A stretch of DNA of 64,000 nt from Phytophthora colocasiae (taxonomy: Eukaryota > Oomycota > Peronosporomycetes > Peronosporales > Peronosporaceae). The DNA lies in NCBI GenBank assembly GCA_018806915.1, contig JAGKQI010000098.1, positions 3,658,001-3,722,000 on the forward strand, written 5' to 3'. The notes under the pieces are model-generated. The model was not told the DNA's origin and did not search any database. It saw only the letters and a list, made by a program, of their open reading frames with translations. A program made the position numbers and the translations under genes. Of the stretch, positions 1 to 9,500 are shown in pieces (the first letter of the stretch is position 1; each line of letters starts with the position of its first letter).

Positions 1-163
1 TCACCTGAAAGAGCGTAACCCGCCTACCGACGGGTACACAAGGTGAAACTACACACAGCTAGATCACGGATCATCGGGGGACCCCCTCCGTTAGTCGGTG
101 TCTGGGCGCAAGTGGTGATCGAGACCTGCCTTAACGAGATTTTGGCAGATCCGCTCCACCACA
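1..163 (+). repeat. Family-1 LTR, terminal part (+ orientation)
   Basis: This stretch is the reverse complement of about 2002-2158 and of the inner end of the LTR at 14025-14195. It ends in the same CCACCACA terminus as the E1 LTRs. It therefore represents the downstream end of a family-1 LTR in + orientation, opposite to E1. The rest of this LTR lies beyond the left edge. No PBS follows it; the next bases match the region downstream of pol instead. Confidence 0.8.
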
Positions 164-352
164 CATATGAGCAGGAAATTTGACGACTGGAGAAAGGCGA
201 TCTTGAATGTCGAGATGGAGATGAAGAAGGATCACGTCCTCAAAACGATGGAGCACGATGGGAACGACTGTGGGAATGGAGATTACGAGAATCACGAATG
301 GAGATTATGAGAATTACGGATGGAAATGTGAAGTATTCAGAGCAGCCCTAGC
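164..352 (+). other. Post-pol noncoding segment fused directly to an LTR
   Basis: The sequence matches the reverse complement of the spacer between pol and the antisense ORF in E1 (about 6232-6470), including the repeated words ggagattacgag and ggagattatgag. Gag and pol are absent between the LTR end at 163 and this segment. The simplest reading is an internal deletion that joined the 5' LTR to the pol-distal end of a family-1 element. Confidence 0.65.
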
Positions 353-925
353 TTACGGGGAAGCGGCCCCGGCAGGAGGAGGATCGAACTTGCCAGGAAG
401 GCGGGGAATCCTGGTAGCGGGGTGGTCGACTGGGTTACTCCGGTACTGGTTACGCCACGGATCCGCCTCGTCACATTCCTCTAGAGCCTCGATCAGGTTC
501 GCTGGCTCTGGGACGTTCGCGTTGGGATCCGCCTGGTTGGCGCGCCGAGAAACCACGCCGGGATACCAACGAACCACATCCACCGCAGGAATGGGGAGGT
601 GATGGAAGAGTGGATCCAATAGAATGTCGAGGTCAAACCACTGATTGCGCATCATGGCGGGGAAGAAGGCGAGAAATTGACGCCAAGCGGACCCAGCGCG
701 ACTCCGTCAGGCCTTGCGAGCGACGTAATACCGCTGCAGTTCGAGATCCGCGGCTTGCATGGCAGAAGTGATTTCGAGGTTGTGGGTAGCCTCCCAAAAC
801 GCCTGACGGTGCCGTTCTTCCAAGATACGATAAGTGGCGGCTACGGCTGCGAGTGGTGTTCCCATCCCGCTCATGTAGGTCGAGGTCGAACGTTGGGCCA
901 TCAGATCAAGCACGTTCATGTGGTG
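353..925 (-). pseudogene. Fragment of family-1 antisense ORF (C-terminal domain)
   Basis: On the minus strand this encodes a protein closely similar to the last 200 or so residues of the E1 antisense ORF (compare 5620-6231 on the + strand). Shared words include AAVAATYR, HRQAFWEATHN, RYYVARKA, DLDILLDP and IEALEECDEADPW. An in-frame TGA at about 707-709 interrupts it, and one in-frame stretch present in E1 is missing near 870-890. The N-terminal coiled-coil half is not present. The C-terminal domain is recognisable across two diverged copies, so it is a real coding module rather than a chance ORF. Function unknown. Confidence 0.7.
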
Positions 926-1640
926 AAGCGCGAATAAGAAATCCGAGAAAAGGCAACATCAGGCCCAGAGAGAGAGAGTCGGATCAAGCGACAGGGGCCT
1001 CTGGCGAAGCAAGATACCGGTTGATGACCCCAGATTGCGCGAACGACGGCTGACGAATGGACCCGGGTCGATAATCGTCTTGATCTATCCGCAAGTGGAT
1101 GATGGATGGCGTCTTGGTCGAGTGAGACTAAGCGATCAGAGAGCCCCTCCGTAAGGTCTCACGTAGTGGCTCAGCACCGGGGAGAAGGAGACCAAAGCAG
1201 CGGCAGATCGGGATAGGCGCGATCTGCTGTGGATTGACAACGACCTGATCGTGAGATGCCGCCGAAGGGGGGCCGATATCCAACGATCAGTGGGAATTGC
1301 ACAAGATCAGTGACGTTACACACTGTATTAAGCCGAAGGAGATTCAAGGAGTGCCCGAGGAGGCGGCCATGCAGGGATCATCGCGAATGGAGATTTCTAG
1401 TCCGAACAATGGCGGCGGCATCGGTCGCACGGGAAGCGACGTTCGAGTTCAAGGAGATCACGATCTAGAATATCGACAACACGGGGATACGAGATCAAGT
1501 AAGAAGATTGCCGATCAAGATCATTGTTCAAGACTACTGTTCAAGATGGCTGACCAAGATCGATGATCGAGATGGTTGATCGAGATCGGTTGATCGATAG
1601 ATCGGTAGATCGACATCGCGATCAAGGGTTAGGTGAGATC
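926..1640. other. Degenerate element interior, no gene recognised
   Basis: I find no convincing coding sequence here. The stretch is rich in GATC, with eight copies in about 85 bp at 1551-1635, like the rest of family 1. It probably holds decayed remains of the antisense ORF and the adjoining LTR, but I cannot align it with confidence. Confidence 0.4.
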
Positions 1641-2001
1641 GAGATCGAAGATCGGAAGAGCAGCTGTGTAGCCGGATGTAGGTGATCGTAGGATAGAAGA
1701 TGAGGATGGGACTAGTAGACATAGGAATAACCATAAAGTGAATCGAATTTGCTCTGGACCTCACAAGTGCCTTCATCCAAGACTGGAACCGGGAATTACT
1801 TTGGCCCACCAGCATCAAGAAGGTAAGGAGACGAGATCTAGTATAGAGGTTATAACTGGATAATATATTGGCCAGTTTTACCCTATCTAGTGATCTATCC
1901 TTTAAGTGCTTATTACGGATCGGAAGGAATTGGCTGCTTGGCCGGACGATCCCGTCGACTCTCAACTCATCAAGACCCCCGCTATAGGAATCGGCAAGCA
2001 T
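1641..2001 (+). repeat. Diverged family-1 LTR fragment, interrupted by E1
   Basis: The sequence is a diverged reverse complement of LTR positions about 2340-2700. Shared landmarks are gtgatcgtagga, aataaccataaa, ataatatattggcca and gatcccgtcga. The match stops at 2001, exactly where the E1 LTR begins. This is the 3' LTR of the + oriented derivative whose 5' LTR end is at 1-163, and E1 appears to have inserted into it. Confidence 0.65.
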
Positions 2002-3281
2002 TGTGGTGGAGCGGATCTGCTGGTTGAGGCCGATCGCGATCGCCACTTGCGCCCAGACCCCGACTAACGGAGGGGGTCCCCCGATGATCCGTGATCTAGC
2101 TGTGTGTAGTTTCACCTTGTGTACCCGTCGGTAGGCGGGTTACGCTCTTTCAGGTGACTTCTGAGGATGTCTTGTAGGTCGGAAGAAAGTCTTGCGTGAC
2201 GCAGGGGTTGAGGTAGCGTGGAAGTTCTTCACTCCACCTCGGGGTACTTGATCCCGGTCGTAGGCGAGTTCTCGAGCCTTGATCCGGGTGCCTGGTTCTT
2301 GATCCAGGTCTTCCAATAGTCCAGTATTAGGGATTCGGTCCCTTCCTTTACGTTGCTTGCCGCTTCCTTTAGCGGGGGTCTTGAGGGGGCGAGATTCGAC
2401 GGGATCGTCAGGCTAAACAACTAATTCCTTCCGATCCGATGTATGCACTTAAAGGATAGTTCACTAGATAGGGCAAAGCTGGCCAATATATTATCCAGAC
2501 TTAACCGCTATACTAGGTCACGTATCCTTACCTTCCTGACGCTTGTAGGGCCAATGTAGTTCCCGGTTCCAGGCGTAGCGAAGACACTTGAGTGGTTCAG
2601 GGCAAATTCGAGTCTGTTTATGGTTATTCCTATGCCTACTAATCCCATCCTGATTTACCATCCTACGATCACATGACACTGGCTACATAGCTGATCCCTA
2701 GCTTGGTTCCCCTAACACTGAACGTGAGCCGATTTCGTACTTAACCGAAGCTTGATCTCGCACTTAATCGGGACTTGATCTCGCACTTAATCGGGACTTA
2801 ATCGCTGCCTGATCCCGCTTGGTAGTCGTTCGGAGAATCCGGATCAGGCCACCAGAAGGGTCTGCGTCGTGCCTGGGGCTGAGCTTGATCCGGAGCTGAT
2901 CTCGTACTTAAACGGGAGAGGATCACTGCGTGATCCCGCTTCGTCGCCGCCCGGGGAATCAGGATCATGCTGTTAGAAGGCTTCAGGGCGCCGGGGTGAG
3001 CCGATCGTGCTCACTTGGGACCCCGTCATCGCTGATCGCGCGAGAACATCCTTGATTTCCCCATTCTTCCTCCGGCAGGATTCGGATCACCCACGAACAC
3101 CGCTCCACTTGCTCCTCCGCCGGTGTCTCCGTTGCCTGTTCCCCGGCGGGACCCATCGTACCTTCGTCTGATTCGACCCAGATCTGGGGATCACAGGTCC
3201 CCCCTGTCGCTCGTTCCGACTCTATTCGGGTTCGTGGCTGATATCGCCTCTCCGGGAAAAATTCTCGTCCGCTTCACCACA
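2002..3281 (-). repeat. E1 3' LTR
   Basis: A 1280-bp repeat matching 14025-15321. On the + strand it starts TGTGGTGGAGCGG and ends CACCACA. It is exceptionally long compared with the 460-bp LTRs of E2. The left border sits on a related LTR in inverted orientation. Confidence 0.85.
2729..2805. repeat. Short tandem repeat inside LTR
   Basis: About three units of 23 bp. Two of them (from 2751 and 2774) begin cttgatctcgcacttaatcg and a more diverged unit precedes them. The same repeat is present in the other E1 LTR near 14765-14835. Confidence 0.75.
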
Positions 3282-3290
3282 TCCGCCCCC
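3282..3290 (-). promoter_or_regulatory. Polypurine tract of E1
   Basis: On the minus strand GGGGGCGGA lies immediately before the 3' LTR start TGTGGTG. This is the expected place and composition for the primer of plus-strand DNA synthesis. Confidence 0.6.
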
Positions 3291-3384
3291 AGCACGTAAG
3301 TTGAGCTGCCGCAGCTCACTTCGGGCTTATTTCCACATTCACCATCCGGAACACAAGTCGTTCAAGCACCACCACTCCTTCACG

Positions 3385-6231
3385 ATGTCCGATCCGCCTC
3401 CCTCGCCCCCTTTGACGCCGCGAACGCCCTCGAGCGAGCACTCGATCCAATCCGCTCGATCCACCGCCTCCCGTTTCTCAACCCCCGGGGTAAACCCTGA
3501 GCTGGTCACCTTGCAAGCGAGACTGGCCCATAGCCAACGGATGCGCGAAACCTTGAGTCGCGATCGGGACCACCTGGACGACACCGTTCGCCGGTTGCGA
3601 TCCGACATGGAGGATATGGAGCGCTTCCGGGACGACCAGGCGGAGGAGATCTTGCGGCTGAACGCCGAAATCGCTCGTCTGCGGTCGGGAACCGGAGATG
3701 TTATCGGTGGGGACGCGATCGCCGCCTTGCAGGATCAGCGGGCTCAGCACGACGCCGAACGGCGGGAGTCCGAGCAGCGAATGGCCCGGATCCAGGCGCG
3801 GCTAGACTCTGCGCTCAAGGATCTCGACTTCCGGTTGGCCGGACTTCGCGTAGCAGGGGAGACAGAGATCGAACTCCGGGATGAGCTTCAGGATCGCGAA
3901 CGGGAGCTCGCCGCCGTGCGCCATGACTTGACTCTCACTCAGCGTAGCCTCGACCGCTGGCAGAGGAACGATTCCTTCCAAGGCCCACCAGCGACCATGG
4001 CCACGTCCGCTGATCTGGCTCGTCCTTCAGCAGAGGAAGCTCGGTTGAGGTTGGAGTTGACGCGGGCTCAAGCGGAATTGCTCACGGCTCGAGCCGAGGT
4101 CGCGTACCTGGAACGCGAGGCAGAGGGCCACCAGGCAGAGCTGGCCCGGGCACATCTCGCCCTGGAGGATGTGTCTGCACCGGATTCTCGCGCTCCTCTC
4201 TCGGGCGCAACTACCGACGCCGCCGCCATCTCCAGTCTGGAGCAAGATCTGGCGGACGCTTTGGGAAATCTGGAAATAATTCAGCACGACCGAGACCAGC
4301 TCTCCGTCCAGCATCGTGCCGCGATGGTCTAGCGGGATCAGGCCGTCGCAGACCTGGATCAGGCCCGCCTCGACCGGGATCAGGCGATGCAAGATCTCAA
4401 TCGAGTCACGGTGGATCGTGATCGAATCCAGGCCGACCTGGACGACGCCACCCAAGATCGTTTATCGGTCCTCGCAGACCTTGACGTGGCCCGTCCCGCC
4501 CGGGATGCGGCGACACAGGAACTCGACCAACTCCAGCGACAGAACGCGTCGGCCCTCGCTGACCTCGACCAACTCCAGCGACAGAACGCGGAGCTTCGAC
4601 AGGCCCATCAAGAGCTGGACGCTGATTATGCCGAAGCCGAACAACAGCTGCATCACGCCGAGGATTCCTCTGCTCGGTTGTCCTCGTGGATCGCGGATCG
4701 ACGGGCGGCTCGTGCCACCAAAAGATCTCGAAGCGCCTCCGCTTCCCCGGTCGTTCCTCCTTCCTCACGCAAGCGTCCAGCTCGGAGCTCCTCAGCACCC
4801 CGTGATCTAAAAACTGCGGCTCCCGAAGCTCCCGGATCAACCCAGCCTGTCACACCAACGGTAGTTCCGACCCCGGCAGGATCAACGGCGAGCCCGCTGG
4901 ATCTGTTGGCGGACCAAGCTTCTGGGCAGGCCGGAGGGGAGGAAACCGACACTCCAGCCCCTGATCCGACCCCAGCACCGACGGATCAGCCCGGATCGCT
5001 CCCCGCCGATGGTGACTCGCAGGACGAGGAAGAGGAAGACTCCGACTACGATCCCCAGCACCCATTCTCATCGCCGTCCGAAGAGGACGAGAGTACAGAA
5101 CCCAGCAATGGAACTAGTTCTGAGGCCGAATCGGAACGTTCCAACGAGGCGAAGGACTCCGAGGAGGACGATATTCTACACATGAGCCGCCAACGATCTA
5201 TCTCGACGCACCGGCGCGAGTCCGGTCAGGTTCCGAGAGGCGGACCTTCTGGCGCTCGTGGATCGGGGTCTCCGGACGGCTCAAGCCCATCTCCGAATGG
5301 ATCTGGTCCGCCGTCTCCAGGATCACCTCCGGGTTCTCCGTCACCGCCGCCACCTCCTCTCGGCGGTTCCCCGCCCCTCGGGCTCCGACCACCCCTGTTC
5401 CCGGTCGCCTCTTTCATTCCAGGGTACGATCGGCAGCGTACCTTCGCGGCCGCTGACATCGTACCGTGGGATCCGCAGGTGATCGGGCAGTATTCGATCG
5501 TGGGTCTGATTGCCAATTCTCTGGGCAAACGGTTGTTGATCCCTTCGGGTTGGCTGTTCCCTTCTCAGATACAGGCCGGGCCTGCACCGACCCCCGGCAC
5601 CGAATACCTCAACGGGTTGATCACGGGCGTGAACGTGCTTGATCTGCTGGCTCTGGAGCCGTGGAACGACTTCGCGAACCCGGGTCCCCTCACGTTCGAC
5701 CTCTATTTGCACGAGAGGGAGGGAACACCCCTCGCGGCCGTGGCCGCCACCTATCGCGTCCTGGAGGAACAGCACCGTCAGGCATTTTGGGAGGCCACCC
5801 ATAACTTCGAGATCACCTCTGCCATGCAAGATGCGGATCTCGAACTGCAGCGGTATTACGTTGCTCGCAAGGCCAGGCGGAGTCGGGCTGGGTCTGCTTG
5901 GCGCCAGTTCCTCGCCTCCTTCCCCGCCATAATGCGCGACCAGTGGTTCGATCTCGACATCCTGTTGGATCCGTTCTTCCTTCACCTCCCCATTCCGGCA
6001 GTGGATGTGGTTCGTTGGTATCCCGGCGTGGTCTCTCGGCGTGCCAACCGGGCGGATCCCAACGCGAACGTCCCAGAGCCGGCGAACCTGATCGAGGCTC
6101 TGGAGGAGTGTGACGAGGCGGATCCGTGGCGTAACCAGTATCGGCAAGACCCGGTCAACCATCCCGCTACCAGGATCCCCCGCCTTATCGGCAAGTTCAA
6201 TCCTCCTCCCGCTGGGGCCGCTTCTCCGTAA
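3385..6231 (+). pseudogene. E1 antisense ORF (coiled-coil protein, one in-frame stop)
   Basis: A 949-codon reading frame on the strand opposite to gag and pol, lying between pol and the 3' LTR. The ATG at 3385 is chosen because the frame opens at 3301 only with non-ATG codons. A single TAG at 4330, probably a CAG-to-TAG change, interrupts it. Residues about 40-440 are a long heptad-rich coiled coil with DRDQ-type repeats. Residues about 445-600 are Pro/Ser-rich and then very acidic. A Pro/Gly-rich stretch follows, and the last 300 or so residues form a globular domain that is conserved in the fragment at 353-925. No enzyme motif is seen. The protein may be structural or DNA/RNA-binding, but its function is unknown. 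Its own promoter could lie in the 3' LTR, which ends 103 bp upstream. Confidence 0.75.
4522..4590 (+). repeat. 42-bp tandem repeat in coiled coil
   Basis: The 27-bp word starting ctcgaccaactccagcgaca occurs at 4522 and 4564, a period of 42 bp (14 codons, two heptads). It duplicates a DQLQRQNA coiled-coil segment of the antisense ORF. Confidence 0.8.
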
Positions 6232-6586
6232 GTCGTGCTAACTTCGATCACCTGCAGCAAGGCTCGGGGCTTCTCTCCGAGTTCGGATTCGGAACCCCAT
6301 CCATGGCCGTTCTGCATTCTTCCATCTCCATTCGTAACTCTCATAATCTCCACTCGTGATTCTCGTAATCTCCATTCCCACAGCCATTCCCATCGTACTC
6401 CATCATTTTGAGAATGTGATCCCCTTTCATCTCCATCTCGACATCCCGGATCACCATCTTCCAACGTCAAATTCCCTACGCACATGCATATACACAAATA
6501 TAAAACTCTCGCTCTGATCTGGATTCTCCTCCACATCAGCTTCCTCGATCACGGCGAGGCAACCCTGTCACCTCGCCTGACTTCCC
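6232..6586. other. Spacer between convergent pol and antisense ORF
   Basis: This 355-bp stretch separates the stop codon of the antisense ORF from the stop codon of pol, which point towards each other. It has repeats of the type attctcgtaatctccat and no convincing ORF. It must hold or overlap the 3' ends of both coding units. The derivative at 164-352 has retained most of it. Confidence 0.6.
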
Positions 6587-9500
6587 TTACACTTCTTCAT
6601 GCGACTGCATCACGCCGAACTGGTTCCGATTAGCGTGGTCACGTAGGAACGCGCTCCATATGGCCCCACAGTTAAGATCAGCTTCGTCGACCCACGTTGG
6701 CTCATCATAACCGACCCAGTGCACCAGGAATTCACGATAGATCCGGCCGTAGCGAGTTCGTTTCCCACTTCGCATGTCCGAGATCCGTTCGACTTCGTAC
6801 TCATCGGCATCCAGATCTGGGACCCAACTGTCCTCCGGAAGGAGGATCTCATCGAAATCGAGCCGATCTGCTTCATCTACCGTCAACTCGATCCGCGGTC
6901 GATCCGGGAAATTCCGTACCAGCTTTAGCTTAGAAACATGGACCACTGGGGAGATATGGTAATCAGATCCCGCGATCTCCAGCTTGATCGTGAATTCATT
7001 GAGCTTCTCTGCAACACGGAACGGGCCGTGCCAAAGGTGAGCGAGTTTACGTGCATACCCTTCCTTCACACGATCTAGGTATAGCCAAACTCGTGATCCA
7101 GCTTCGATCTGATGCGGATCGACATCCTCATTGTGCCGATCAGCTCGGTCTGCAATCGCCTCTCGCAGCTTAGCGTTGACCTGTTCTCTCGACTGCTGGT
7201 AGTATCTGTGAACGCGATATCTCCACCGTCTTGGATCACGGTCATGGTGCCTGGTCGACCCGATCGGGATCGTCGCTTCCAACGTCGATCTCGGATCCCA
7301 TCCATGTACCAAATAGTGAGGAGTGTCTCCCCGAACCCGATCGTGAGCCGTGTTAATAGCGAACGTCAATCTCTCCGCGTATTCATCCCAGTCCTTTTGA
7401 TCGAGATCTTGAACATACATCTTGATCGCCCTAGTGGCCGTTTGCACCATCCGTTCCGCAGTCCCATTGGCCTGTGGTCGGTAGGCCATCGTCGCCCGTT
7501 GTCGCTGCCCCAGGATCTTATTGAACGATCTGAAGAAGTCGGACATGAAGCCCGGTTCTCGATCGTGCCTGATCATCTCGCTAGCACCGAATCTGCGGAA
7601 CACGCATTCTTCGTAAGATTCCGCGACGGTCTGGGCCGATCGGGAGGAACTAGCCTTTGCGATCACATATCCCGTGAACAGATCTACCCAGATCAGTAGT
7701 TCGGTGTTGCCTTTGTTGGATCTGGGCAGAGAGGGTATGTGATCCATCGCTATGATCTGGAATGGGTATGTCGCTTGCAGATTCCCAGGCGACTCGCCCC
7801 GGATCGTGGGTCTCCCCTTTCCGGTCTCACAGTCTACACACTCGCCTACGTATCGCTGCACGCTCCGATATAATCCCCTCCAGTGGAAATGATCTCGGAT
7901 CCGCTGATAAGTGCGTCCGATCCCTTGATGTCCCCCTTCCAGAGTCGTATGGTAGTGGTGGAGGACATCCTGCTGTAGCGTTTCTGGGACCACAAGTCTC
8001 ATCAGGCGATCGCGATCACCACTTGATCTCGGCCCTGGTGGGCAGTAAAATAGCAGATCTTGTTCGTCTACCTCGTACTCGGAGGCGATCTTGGCGTAAG
8101 ATCCAGATTCGGCTCGAGTAAGATCCGCGATCTGCCCAGCCAGGTACTTCTTTAGTCCTGCGATCCAGACCTCCTCGTTCTGGGCTCGCCTGATCCGATC
8201 AACCCGCATCTCCCGGATCAGTTCCTCTCGCAGGACAGCGGCACCAGGTCGCGCTCGGGCTGCACGCATGGCTACGGCCGACACTTGCACAGTTCGATCT
8301 TCAACTCGAGGGATCAACACCTCATCAAGTCGATTCAAGGTGATCAGATCGCATCGATCTGCCTCATCGTGGACCTCGATCCCGCTTCCTCGTTGCAGCG
8401 CGGCACTCGCCAAGCTATTTGCACTCCCATTCCAGTCTCTCTTCACATGGACCAGCTCGTGATCTCCCCAATTCCGCAAGTGATCTAGCACCTTCTGTTT
8501 CAGTAACGTCAATCCTGGCGCCTTACAGTCGATCTCGCCCCGGACTTGTCGGATCACCAGGTTCGAATCGCCACAAACGACCAAACGGCGGCGCTCTAAC
8601 TGTGCGATCATGCCAAGACCTAGCAAGAGCCCACGGTATTCCGCTTCATTGACAGTAAGACTCTCCGCATAGTCTGATCTAGCCTTGATCACTTTCCACT
8701 CCGGCAAACTCCACACGATCGCGCTGAAAGCGCCTCCTCCTCGTTTCACGCGTGCCGAGCCGTCGAAACTTACTACCCATAGCTCCTCACCTGGATCTAC
8801 GGTGGGAATCGGCATCTGGATCTTACGTCTTGGTTCCTTCTGTGGCGCGATCGCGATCAGGGCTTCGTCGATCTCCGATCTAGGCGTTATATTAGCTGCG
8901 ATCGCCCCCAGTATCTCATCCTCTCCCTTCGTACACTTCGTGATCTCGAGTGCCCATGGGGACAGGAGAGCAGACCATTGTCCCAGACGTCCTTGGAGGC
9001 CGGCAGACTTGAACAGCCAGGCAAGCGTGGAGTGTCTGGTTAGGACCTTGATCCGACGTCCCACTAACAGGGTGTAGTGTAGATCCAAGATCCGAAGTAG
9101 AGCCAGCACCTCCTTTTCGGCAACATTATAGTTTAGCTCGTTCGTCTTCAAGGTTCGGCTGGCAAACGCGACCGGGTGGTAGATCTGGTCGTGTTCCTGC
9201 ATTAGTGCGGCGGAAATCGCCCAGTCACTAGCATACACGATCACCACGGGTAACTTTGTCATGTCGAAGTGACGAAGGATCGGGGTCGACGCGATCTTGG
9301 TTTTCAAGGCTGTAAACGCCCTGTGTGCCCTACCCCACCTCTCGTCGCCAGCTCTTTGGGCCAGATTGGCTTCGACCTTGCTTGAACAGGGGGGAGGCAT
9401 CGCCCCCAAGTCAGGATCCGGTGTACTATCCCCCTTTTGAGTCGAGGTGTCGGGTGATCCATCCTGATTCGACTTAAGCGCAACGGGATCTCGAGTGATC

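Noticed and set aside
4406..4840. Long minus-strand frames opposite to the E1 antisense ORF (also 5341-6162 and 5982-6536)
   Set aside because: They are shadows of a GC-rich, low-complexity coding sequence; no family motifs, and other copies do not keep them.
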